Positions 1-16,200 of a DNA stretch of 34,378 nucleotides are shown here, piece after piece (the stretch's first letter is position 1; every line of letters starts with the position of its first letter). Made by a program: the position numbers and the translations under genes. This stretch comes from Rodentolepis nana. Its lineage: Eukaryota > Platyhelminthes > Cestoda > Cyclophyllidea > Hymenolepididae. The DNA lies in NCBI GenBank assembly GCA_900617975.1, contig UZAE01012662.1:1-34378 (forward strand). Reading direction: 5' to 3'. Under the pieces are notes generated by a model that had not been told where the DNA came from, ran no database searches, and saw nothing but the letters and a program-made list of their open reading frames with translations.

Positions 1-36
1 TCAACAAAAACGGCAATGGCTTAGTTGCCAACCCAA
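1..36 (-). mobile_element. Terminal inverted repeat of a second mariner copy, cut by the window edge
   Basis: These 36 bases are the reverse complement of the first 36 bases of the mariner at 21213-22508, with one difference (C in place of T in the repeat's ATTGCC stretch). The end, reading CCAACCCAA, is followed by TA at 37-38, the target dinucleotide that mariners duplicate. This is therefore the 5' end of an element on the minus strand, and its transposase would lie left of the window. Whether that copy is intact cannot be seen here. Confidence 0.85.
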
Positions 37-70
37 TACATAGCACTTTCTAATGAGGCAGTGCTATGTA
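37..70. repeat. Perfect 10-bp inverted repeat next to the mariner end
   Basis: Arms TACATAGCAC (37-46) and GTGCTATGTA (61-70) are exact reverse complements around a 14-base spacer. The left arm begins at the TA where the mariner end stops. It could be a pre-existing hairpin that served as target. No protein-binding function is evident. Confidence 0.6.
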
Positions 71-1454
71 CTAGAATGAACACGTGACCGAATTGCCGAG
101 AAAATCGGCTATGACAAAATACTTCCATATACATAACTATTCACCAAGCCTATTGTTTAGGTTATAGGTTTTAAGAGGACTTACAAATATTTCGACTTTC
201 AGTTAATGCGAAATAAACACACCTAAGCCGTAAATCTCACACCGTTTTATCCATGTGCAAATTATATCAAATCTGTGAAGTGCTTAAACCGGGAAAGACA
301 ACTGACTTCACACGGAGGCTTAAATCAAGCTTAGAGGCCACAAATATCAATAGGTAAGAGGACCTTAAAGGTACAACATGACCTTTATTATTAATCGAGC
401 TCAAGTGAAATCCATCGATGACTTATTAACTCGCTTCATTGTTACTTATTAAGTTTAGATATTTTAATTAGCTCCAAACATATAAGAAAATCATAATAAT
501 GGTGAGCCAGGGTTCGTCAGATATCTATTAATTAATGGGCTTCAAATACCCACACCATAGCTTGTATGCGAGGGGCAACTTGACTCATTTAATGAAACAA
601 ATATTTTCATATTAGCGTCACAGAATTTCCCTGATTGGTCCGCCATTTTTACTTTAGATTCCCAGGTAAACGATAGCAAGCACGGGGCAAATCGCCAGTC
701 CCAAGTATGAGAAAATATTACACTAGTCAAGTGAGTGTTTACGAAGGCCGCAGTTTGTTCTATTAAGTTACATACGAACGAGATCAGCTTATCTCAGGGA
801 AGGAATGGTGCTCAATGCTTTTGCGGATTCTCTTGGCGACACTATCATAGCCTTACAAGGTCCTAGAATAGGTGAATAAGTTCGAGTTATCCTGGCCTAC
901 CATTATGGTAATTTGGAAAATATGGCCACTACCTTTAGTGACCACCTATGTTTTGGATACTCAACAAACCTGGAACTATATGAGGACGACGAAATTTGAT
1001 GGTTGAGGTGACTGAGGATTATAATTTTTTACTTACCCACTTCTGGAAAAGAGGCATTTGTAACTGCTACATTAGTGCTTAACCAGGCAGCCAACCCATC
1101 CCAATATATAAAAAATGTTATTTTAATAAGTGACGAAGGGAAACCACCGTTTGAGTTATAATTCTTCCCTCTTCAAGACAACTCTTGCTTATAAAATTAA
1201 AGTTGGATGATATCAATGATAAAAAAAGTCTTAGAGACAGATTGAATTCGATTTTTCACTTTTCAAACACTAGACATGCCTACGAACCAAAAGAGCAGAG
1301 GTGCGAAACGCAAGTGTCCTGAAATGTTTAGAAAAACAGAACACCACTTGACCGGGTAAGTGAAGAGGGCAAAACACAGACAAGAGGGTAGAGTTTAAGC
1401 GATAACTAATTGAGATATTACGAAAGTGAGTTGATTTCCGATTGTTTGTTGCAT
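71..1454. other. 3' flank of the malic enzyme gene, no gene seen
   Basis: Only short open frames of low-complexity composition occur here. The malic enzyme 3' untranslated region must lie at the right end. The nearest poly(A)-signal candidate on the minus strand is ATTAAA at 1122-1127, about 330 bases past the stop codon, and this is uncertain. Confidence 0.5.
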
Positions 1455-5735
<4,281 letters not shown>

Positions 5736-6996
5736 CACGGCGAAATACGAGTCAAAAGAGCAAACGTAATGAATTAAGCGCAAACAGTTGAATCTAACTA
5801 TCGATAAATTCAGATAAACACCAAAAATATTTATGTTTTAAATGCGTATTTACTGAGCAAAATGAAAAAAATCACATGATTCTATTATTTCTATTTCTAT
5901 TTTTTATGTTATTAACAATACAACACGAATTATTTTTAAAGACATTAAATTTAATGAAGCCACGAAGGCCAGTGTGCATGAAGATAGCTAATAATTTCTC
6001 AAACCACTATTTGTTATAGGGTATCATATGTTCGAGATTGGTTAAATCGATAATTGCAAAAATACTTTGATGAATAGAACTGACAATAATGCATCAACAT
6101 TATTAAAGAAATTTATTTCCTTATTCATAAATGACGATATTTTTATACGGCTGTATTTCGTCATATGTGCTATCCGGTGAAAATGCATACTGGAATTATT
6201 TTAGTTGGTTTCGTCGAGTGATAGCCATTAAAAGCTCTTAACATTTTTATTAAATAAGCATTCATCAATAAAATTTAATTCACAAATTGTGCGCATGAAA
6301 ACTTAAGAATTCTTTTCTTTCCCTATCATTTGATTCATTTTATACGAAAATTGGTATATTCTTGTTAATATTTTAATTGGTACTGGATGCTTGTAATCAA
6401 GTTAATATTTTGAAGCGTTCTACCGAAAACTAATCAACCTTCCAAGTGACATCTTTTTTCACCAACCAACCTCAAACCAATCTCCCTGTTAAATAGTTAC
6501 CAAAGCCACTTTTTGACTAAAAGTAGAAGCTTCAGGTTCGAAAGTATAAATCAGGGAAAATTTGGACATTACTCAATGACCAGAAGATGTGCATATATAT
6601 TTCTAATATTATAGGTAAACATAAAGTCATCATGCATATTTCAAAAATTGTTTTGCTTAAAATGGATACCCTCGAACAATGGAAAAAAGTTACAGCTGAT
6701 TGAGGTTTGGTTTGTTTGCTATGGGTCTACTCAAAAGTGGTGTGTGCACTGGCGGATTTAATAATAACTAGGCATCTTAAGATAACTGAAGTACTGCTTC
6801 TGATTACGTTTTACCCAAATAATGCACAAATAACCGATTGCTTCTAATTCATCAGCTTAATAAAAGGTTATTGTTTAATAGATATTTATGTAAATTGATA
6901 GTGAATACGCTGAACGTGTACATATTAAAACTGAACTCTAGGACGACGCCAAAGTTAAACAACAAAAGAGCTAAATAAATTGACGAATATTTTCCT
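5736..6996. other. Intergenic gap: receptor 3' end and malic enzyme promoter region
   Basis: 1,261 bp between two same-strand genes. A variant poly(A) signal on the minus strand, ATTAAA at 6874-6879, lies about 120 bases past the receptor stop. The malic enzyme promoter should lie toward the left end, but no clear TATA box or other element can be defended. Confidence 0.5.
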
Positions 6997-7278
6997 TTAA
7001 ACTTGAAGATTCTTAACTGAATCGTCGACAAATGTCGCCTTTTTCTGTTTGCCTACTTTGACTCTCCGAACTTTAATGTTGACATTTTCCTTTGGGTGTT
7101 GATAGTTCAAATTATTTATTTCCAAAGTTTCTGCGGAAGATACTTGAACTGCTCGAGGTAATCGGTAATCCACATGTGGCGAAGACGAAGATGTTGCCAA
7201 TGGCTTTGAACACTCGTCAACGAAGATCGGTGTTGTAGATGACTCCGTATTTGTGGAAGTCGGACGTTTGCGCTTCTG
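6997..7278 (-). CDS. GRIN1: Receptor last exon: cytoplasmic tail and stop
   Basis: Fragment residues 353-445 and TAA at 6999-6997. It begins QKRKRPTST, a basic patch with an R-K-R core of the RXR type. The middle is Ser/Thr-rich (ATSSSSPH) and the end is basic ([11 protein letters not shown]) before the terminal NLQV. No similarity to mammalian C1/C2 cassettes is visible. The acceptor is a TAGCAG tandem, so the first Gln codon may be optional. Confidence 0.9.
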   Translation of the reverse strand, partial: QKRKRPTSTNTESSTTPIFVDECSKPLATSSSSPHVDYRLPRAVQVSSAETLEINNLNYQHPKENVNIKVRRVKVGKQKKATFVDDSVKNLQV

Positions 7279-10200
7279 CTACGAGAAGAAAATAGAATTT
7301 TTGAGATGAATATATATTCTGATTTGGTTCACACTAATATTGATCAGGGGGGGGGTATTTATTCATTGAACAAGGTCATACAAAGCACAAAATACCTTTA
7401 AATGTTATTAAAGTTCAACACGAGTAAAAAATAATGAGCATTGAAATATCCACAGCGCCCTATTCTTGATATATGGATGGGATGCATTGGTCGGGTTGAG
7501 ATAATTAACTTTCCTATTCAAGCAACTGGACAATTAGTACTCACACAGGAAACTCGTAATTTGTGCTCTTATAACAAGGCTAACGAATGAAGATTGCCAT
7601 GAAGCCCTGACCTCTTTCTTGACTTCTGTTTAACTCCTAATGAACATATTGATGTCCCCATGTTTGGAACCTTTCACAAAATTTTAAGTTATATTTTACC
7701 TAAGCTTGAGCAATTATAATAAAAACAATCAAAGTTTCATAATTTTTTAGACTATTTCTCTTTAAGTGAAAATGCTGAATCAATATGTCTAATTATCTGT
7801 CGGAGCAATCATATCATAATTACGAAATAAAGCAATAGTCACCGACTTAGTATATTAAGAGCATTTTTTACAAAGCAATGGATCAATAGGCAAGAAAAAT
7901 TTTGACTTTTAGAAGCTCATGCTTTTTCATTAGTTTAAATTATTTCTTATCAACTCAAATAGTTAATTGGTTTCATATTAAATCCACAAATAAAGATCGG
8001 TTGCACTTGCCCATTGCATCGAAGTTTACCAATTATTAAAAAATTTAAAGTCGTTCTACAAATTAAGAATTGTAATTTTAAAATTGAGAGATTACCTCAA
8101 TTTTCTTTCTCCATCTGCGACTGGCCCTTTGAGCACATGCGATTCGCCGAGCTCGAATTCCCTTGCGCCGATTGCAAGCTATTTCAACAAGTAGTAGCAC
8201 CAAACCAGCTAAAATTCCTACCGCAACCAGAATGAAAACTCCTGCCATGTTGGTTAATTCAAGGGTAGCTGCACTGTACTCGGTCTTGGCGCACTTTTCA
8301 CTCTCTCCGGAATTGAAAATCCATTCAGTATCCAGTTGTTCCATGATGCCGCCTAAAAACAATCAAATAGAATTTCAATTTTGCATCAACTCTACTAATT
8401 CGAATATTAATTGGATAATTAAAAAATGGTGGTCTCATTTATTCCGCTCATTTTTGAATTTTATCAACTCATTCTGAACAACAACCATTTTTAAGTGCTG
8501 TACACATTGGCCTTAATTCAATTGGCATGGAGTTAGGAATTTAATGGTTTACAAACTCATTGATAGCGAACGATACAGCGAGCTTGAACATCATCGACAA
8601 TCTTAAGAGTTTACTTTAAAATCTTTCGCATTCAATAATTTGAACATTTTTTGTAGTACTGTGACTCAACGGCCACTTTCCAGCCTTCTATGGCCGAAGA
8701 TTAGTAAATACCTAAGGTTTACATTTCACCGAAAGCTCATTCAATGAGGAACCATGATAAAGGTCCAGAAAGTGTTTCGTGAAGTTAAATTAGGATATTG
8801 AAGAGAACATAATTTATCTAATTCAATTTTAATTAAAAAATGCGTTTACTTTTTTTATTAAAGACTACTTCTAGTATTAAGTTGAGATAATCTGAAATTC
8901 AAAGAATATCAATTCAGAATAGCAAAAATTATTGGAAACATATTTTCGAAGGCGACAACGATTAGTTGGCACTTGATAAGTTTTCATTTTTACGCAGTCC
9001 AAATTTTGTGTTAAATAGTTTGCCAAATTTCCTAATGGTACTCTTGCCTTCTTAGTAAACGCTTTCTTTATTAAAATATAATAACTTAATGATTCTACTT
9101 TCAAAATACCGAAGGAGAGACCGTACTCATTCTATTTCCAATGTACTTGACGAGAGTATACATCTTTTTCTTCGCATGATCTGAAAACTAAGGGAAGAGA
9201 ACTACTCAGTGATTGACCAATGCTATTTTTAAATAGCCCGTAATGGTTATTTTCCAGAAGTGATCAGAGTTTAGCCTATTAGGCATTCGATTAGCATACT
9301 TATTAACCAATGTTTCAGTTCTAAATTTGGAATTTTAGAAGTGAATGCTCAGCGATATGCAAAGCCTCACCTGAACTTCCGTGTCGGTGCTTAAAGTTCA
9401 TTCAGGATCGATATTCCATAGAATTTATCATCTTAATCGGCTCAACAGCGTTTTAAGAATCTTCCTATATCAGTTATTACTTCTTTGGTGATTGGAAACA
9501 TACTTCGGTGCAATTTTGTAGTAATTAATTTAACCCAACTGTAAGTAAATTAATTAATTTTCAATTCAATATATAGAAGTATATAACAAGTTGAATAAAT
9601 TCTCCAACAGAAAATATAACAATATTAGCCTGATGTAACTTAATTCAACAAAATATAATAAATTGACGATAATTTGTTTAAATTTATTCCTGCTATTGGA
9701 GACAGTGTATAAGTGTTAAATTGATTCCTTTTACAATTGAAGCTTACTTGATATTTTAGTTAGAAGGAAACTCAAAATTGTAAAATATGCGTTAAAGTAC
9801 ATGCACTTAACAAATAAATTTTGAGTTCACCACATTATCGTTTTGACCTTAAGAACGAGCTAGTACACAATTTTAGCTAATTTGACCTCTGAACTCACGT
9901 TCGTGAAAGCTGAGAACAGCTTGAGATAGTTCATAGATCCAGGGATTTCCTTTCTTCATTGCCAACCCATAGCCAGTGCGTCCAAACACTTCTCCAGTGG
10001 TTACCAAATCGCAATCCCTCGAGGCCTCGTAATTAAGACGGGCAGAATCCCAAATGAAAGCCTTCAGGGTTCCCTGTTTTACCGCCTAAATTAAACAAAA
10101 TTAATATAATGATGAAATAAACAAAATTATTTACAAATCTTTAACAGTGTCAGTCAATTTCCACACTTTGAAACCTTACTCCAAAATGGCCATTTGGCAT

Positions 10201-13200
10201 TTGTGTCAAGAATAAAAACTTGACCTATTATTCGATAGTTTCCAAAATAAGATCCTTAATAGTGTGGCTCGCATAAGCTTGGAATTAACTTTTAAAATAT
10301 CGTACCTTTTCTATAGGTAAAATATTCGGGTAACCTTACATGACGGCCTCTTCTCACTTTTAGATAGGATACTGTCAACCATTTATTATAGTATTAAGAG
10401 CGTCATTATATCTATTGCTGGTTTGTGAGAGAGCCATTTAAGGTATCACAAGGCATATTCACCTTCCACTTGATGATTATTTAGCTACAAAGAACCTTTC
10501 AGGAGCTTCATCGTCTTTAACAAGCTACTTAGGCTCACATAGTCTATTAACCTAGCTAACCTCAGTAAGTTTTTTTCTCCCACTGCCTTCTATCTAGTTG
10601 ACCTGGGGGTGTTCAAAACATTCAAAAACTCGAGTTTAATCATTTCTAAATAGACTATCTCAAAGCTCTGTGCCTATACCGCTTTGGATCTAATTTATTT
10701 GAAAATATTTATGCAAAACTTGAGCCCCAATGTTGCCTTTATCATAACTTCGATAAGTTTCCTGTATCTCTCAGTAATCTGGGCAAGACTGGTGCAGTAT
10801 GAGTGAAGATTTCTATTCACTTGCATTTTCTTAATCCCTGGTTAAATAAGTACTTTAAATTTGTCTGACAGAGGAAGATAGAGGCGCAGTCTCTATCCTT
10901 TAAGCTAAAGAGCTGTTGAATTGCATCAAATAGCAAGATAAAAGGTTTATAGTTTTTTTGCAAATTTAATTAACTTTTGCTATTATTATTAATTACATTG
11001 ATGGAATAATTAGAAGAACACTGTCACCTTATTTGTGTTACCTATTGTAAATCATAATCATCATGAAAATTGGACTATTTTCACGACTGTTAGAAGAAAA
11101 GGTGTACCGGAGCACCGAAGTCGACCATTGTGACCAAAAACCAGCCAACAGGCATTGAACATCGTAGAGATGTGTTAGTTGGAAACTAAGGGACGAAAGG
11201 CAAATTTTGAAATATATGAACTAGTCATTCAGTAAACATTCAATAATCAGGATCCAAAAATTAAGTGTGACTATTTAATACTTTGATATTACTCTTGTTG
11301 AAAAATCTTGAGATATTTTTGTTTCACTCTGGGCAATATTAATTGAAAAAGGTACCAAAGGTCGAAAATTGTCCCCTAGAGATATGCAAATTTAGTGGCG
11401 CAAGTGGTGTTAATCATCAAATGCAAATTAAAATGATTAATAATAATTGGTTCCGTTGAAATGAATACCTTTCTAACAAAAGTATGTTCAAGTATTTTAA
11501 CATTTCAAGGTTTTTTATTGAGAATTGTACATTTTACTAGATTATTTCAGTGATTGGAAATATAATGTATTGATTTTTGGAATCTCAAAATAAAATTGCA
11601 TTTACTTGAAGAGGTCAGTAGAATCACGAGTGGATTTTTAAGTTACTGCCTCAATTACTAAACGAATGCCAGACTTTTTCAGGTCTAAACACTGTGTGCC
11701 CATCTTAGACATGTCGCTAAATAGTTTAAAACTCCTTTCCCTTAGCTGCTAAGCAAAACCAAATTTTATTATAATAATTTTTTCTTAGCTTGATAAATTT
11801 AAATTAACAAATATGTATTATTAAAAACTCACAATAGACCAAAATAGCTCCGATGCGCAAATATATATGTACTCCCAATTTTTCGAGTCCACAGAATATT
11901 GATTGAAGGGTACAATTTATCCAGAAAGATATGAGGTGTTCATATCTGGCTGTTTCAAAGATTCACAACCATTTAAATATTAATATTTTGTCGAAAGCCC
12001 ATAAGACAACTTAAGATTGGAAATATTTTACACACTTGAGTACCTATAATAAATGAGGCACTAATGGACTTGAAGTGCTACACTGTGGAAAAAATTAGAT
12101 AAATTGAAAGGGGGAGGGGGAGGAGCATGTGAGGAATCATCGAATCCAGATTTTGGAACTTGAGCTGCCATTTAGCCAATTTGTTCAATTCAAGTCTAAA
12201 AATCAACCTTTGATACCTTGGCATTGCTCCCTCCCTTCCTCCCTCCCCCCTTAACCATTAGCTAGACCTACTGTCATTAGATGCCAGTTATTTCCAGCAA
12301 GTAAGATTTCTGGAAATCCTTGAATTACCGTGTTAATAATAATGGGATATAAAGCTAAATTTCACTTAGTTTCACTTTTCCCAGCGTTCTGCCCACCACG
12401 ACCCATTTTCGGTTGTTGTTTTTCAGCGCGCATTGAAAGGATAGAAGAGAAATAGTCATTCAAAATCCAGCCTTTCACCAAATGCCATTTACAAAAGGAA
12501 CCAATCACGCATTCACACCTGCTCTTTGGTTGAAAACAAACCGGCATATTTAAAAGGTTATCAAGTCAAAAGTTCCAGTGACATACTTTTGACCAACTTT
12601 GCGTCTTCAGAATTATACTCTAGAAGGGCAAATATGTCAACTTTCAGTGCAGAATTGGCATTTGTTAGGTGTACTTATCGATTTAAAAGAGCTTTTACTT
12701 AAATATATCAATTTGTTGACCTTAATATGCCTCAGACGATTTTATGGATTTTTTAAATATTTAGCTTCGAACTAGGTTTCTGAAAATATTGAACAAGAAT
12801 TCTCATATACAATGGAAGTAGACCGTGGAAATAACAATATTTTTCCACAGACTTTTGTCTACCTGGATTCCTTCTTCGACCGAGTCTACATTACGACCCT
12901 CCATTGTTCGATACACTGTGTCCAACTCCATCTGATTTTTGAAATACATGTCAACTGAACTGCCCCGAACGGTTGCAAAGGTGAAGTCCTTCTGAGGATT
13001 CCGAAGCTGAAATACATTAAGCAATCAAAAATTAACTGAATCAGCATGGCAATATATTCAGCAACATCATCGTGATTAATAAATTTGATGTATAACCTCA
13101 TTGAGGTCAAGTAAGAAGAAAATCATTTCCTCAGTGACCTTGAAGTAGCAGTGCACCAGTAGACTTTGGCCCCAACAAGTTTGCAAAGGTCAAATGGTTA

Positions 13201-16200
13201 ATCGACTTCCTTCTAATCGTTTACATGAATATGTACCAATGACATTTCCAATAAAAACCGCAATCATCAAGTGAAATTTTGGAAATTTCATAAAATTATG
13301 ATTTATTTAATATATAATTAGCGGATTCGCAATTTACAAAATGCAAATTACTCTTTCTTTGTAGTAACTAGAACACGTATTTGAGAAGCCATTCTTCTCA
13401 AATTGGCTTATATTGTACTCTTCTCTTCCTATCTTCACCAAACTTCCATGCTTGATTCTGAGGAAATTTTGTGAAATTCACGAATTTAAATTTAGATTAC
13501 AGTTAAGAATCCTCTCATTGCTATTTAACATTACTATTTACCAAAACAGGGCCAAAATTAATCGATTTTTCATGGACTAAGCACGAAACAATGAGAAGGG
13601 ATTGAGTAGAAGTATGAATTAATGCCAAGACCTCGAAAAGGTTACGAAAAGGTCTTTTAGAGTTTATTTCTTGATTATAACCCGCAAATTTATTTCTTCT
13701 AATGTATTACTGACCAAATTTCATGACTGGTCACTAATCTTCCAAGTGAAACCATATTCAGATCTCATCAACAATGTTATACACCTTATGGGAAAGAATT
13801 CTTCCTGCTTCAATGTAAAGTCATTTAAATGACCTGACCACTCGCAGTAATTAATCTTGGTTCAAAGAAGGACAAAGAATTACTAGTTGAACCCATCAAG
13901 CTCCGAATATCACAGAGAATGATATTTTATTGTTATTGAAGCCAATGCTAAATGTGAGGTACCAAGTAGCCATCTCTATAAAACCCCATTAGTCAATTTA
14001 ATTTACATATTTGATGAAGTATGCTCAATCCAATGGTTGTTGAATCACTTAATTGCACATAAGGCCTTCTCGGGTTTCATTGACTTATGGAATTTTTGAC
14101 TATTTTAGAGATCCATCGGGTTATGGTAATGATGCACTGCGGTTTTGAGATTAAAATGTGCAAAATACAATGGGAAATAGCTCGAATCCAATCACAACCA
14201 GAAAGCTTAAAATGTAAATTTTATCCCTCCCCCCCCCCGGTTAATTTCAAGGTTCCATTATACTCAATTCCACCCACTTGACAATCGCTCATCATTTGAA
14301 GTGAGCAACTACATTGGATAATCCTTTTCAAAGGGTGGATTGTACAATGTTAGTTGTTAGAAGCTCCACGTCTTCAGGTTCGCGTATTAAGTGCTAAGCA
14401 CCCGTAAAACTTTAAAAAATTATCTTAAGTGGATATTTATACCACTCACAAGATTGCATTTTTTGATGAGTACATGTGTAGTATTATCAATGCATGTCTA
14501 AATTGATCTATTGGGTGAGAGTTTTACTAAGCTATTAGGCTCCTCGTATACAATCATTTATCAACTATTTTTTTAGACTTTCACGTGCATAAACTCAGTC
14601 ATTCACATACAGCCGACTAATTTTACTATTTTCCAAATCTAAATGTCGAGATTCCTATCAAATTCTTTTTATAGTTGGAAGTTACGCACATGGCAGAGGA
14701 ACTAAAATTTAGAATGTCTTCCGATGCTTGATTCTAAGAGCAAAACAAATTTTGAGGCTTTCTAAATGCTTAAGGGGGAATATTCTGGGCTGACAGGTGA
14801 TTACATCAACTCGAACGCCTGGAAGCGAAACTATTGCGTAAAAGTCTTCGCTCTAGAACAACTGTTTTCATGCTTTTTAACGTAGGGGAAATTTAAAATT
14901 CCTCCGAAAATTTCAATCCTTGTATGTATTTGAGGGATGTTGCTTTAAACACATTCTATACTACCACTAAGAACTTGTTTTCAGACCATAATGGAATATT
15001 CTTGATTCCTCACCGAAGCGAGCATATTAAAACTCCGCTACAAATATCCACCAACTAACAGGGCTAATTAATAATTTTTTCAAGTGGTGGTTCTGCAGTA
15101 AAATATTATTTTATTATGATTCGGGGTATGCGATTGACTTACCTCTACGAGGTTCACCCAGGGCAACGTATACTCATATGGCAAAAAGTCTATTAACCAC
15201 CAGGTGACTTCTGACCTCAAACTACCATGACCCCACCGTATGTCATAATCGCCTACTTCCACAGTACCCACATCACCTTTTTTCTACCTTTTCTACCTTC
15301 GTCATTGAAACACTCTTCTGTTCCCCCCCCCACTCTCGACTTTTTTCACTTTGATGTTCCTTCGCTCTGTGAAGCCTGAAGTCAACTAAAAGGCCAATGA
15401 TAACCATTTGATATAATAATAATTTTATAATGATTCAATTGTGAAAGTGTCTTCTATTTTTTCCCCCAAAATAAGAACCAGCCTTTTGGAAATGTTCCGG
15501 AACTCTGAATCTATCCATAGTTCTTAGATTGTAATGGATAAATTGGAATGCCGAGTTGCATACATTTTTGAGCACTATGAAGAAACTCACAGCTTTGATT
15601 ATCGATTACTTAGTTTCTACCCATGAACCTGAGTAAATAGACTTGCTCCTGCTACAAAAGAATGTAGTCATCAATGCTACAGTAGCTCAAACTCAGGAGA
15701 AAGGTCCAAGAAAGGTCACTTGTTCATACAATTTTGAATATGGAGAGCTTTATTCATTTCATGGCGGCAAGTGATTGCAGCAGTAGCGAGAGAGTACCTG
15801 TTCGGACAAAAGCGTGGAAACATTTTTTGTGATCGATTATTCAATGTGAAATGGATGAAGTCCATAAAGTGCGCCTGATCTTAACTATTTTGGTTACTTG
15901 CCATCCGTATAAAGTCGGTCAATGCAAATGGTATAAATTTTTATCAGTGCAAATTGACAAGTATATCGTCACGAAAATGTGCATTAAATAGATTATTTGC
16001 CTATGATGACATCTGTTTAATTAGATGAACCACTTATTGATTTAAATTCTCGATTTAAATAAAAATGCAATTTTCTGGCATTAAATACAATATTTGTCTT
16101 GAGGTGGTTTTACTTAAGTGTGCAAGTTGCGAACGAATAAAATTATCCAAAACTTTGACTTAAAAACACTAATATGTATTCTTTCAACTGGACCGAGTAG

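Noticed and set aside
8163..8477. 104-codon open frame on the plus strand
   Set aside because: It lies opposite the M4 exon of the receptor and has no domain of its own.
15123..15200. tRNA-like head with A and B boxes in the short retroposon
   Set aside because: No convincing box A or GGTTCGA-type box B in any copy.
15080..15271. 63-codon minus frame as a stand-alone gene
   Set aside because: It is the antisense frame of retroposon R1 and recurs in other copies, so it belongs to the repeat.
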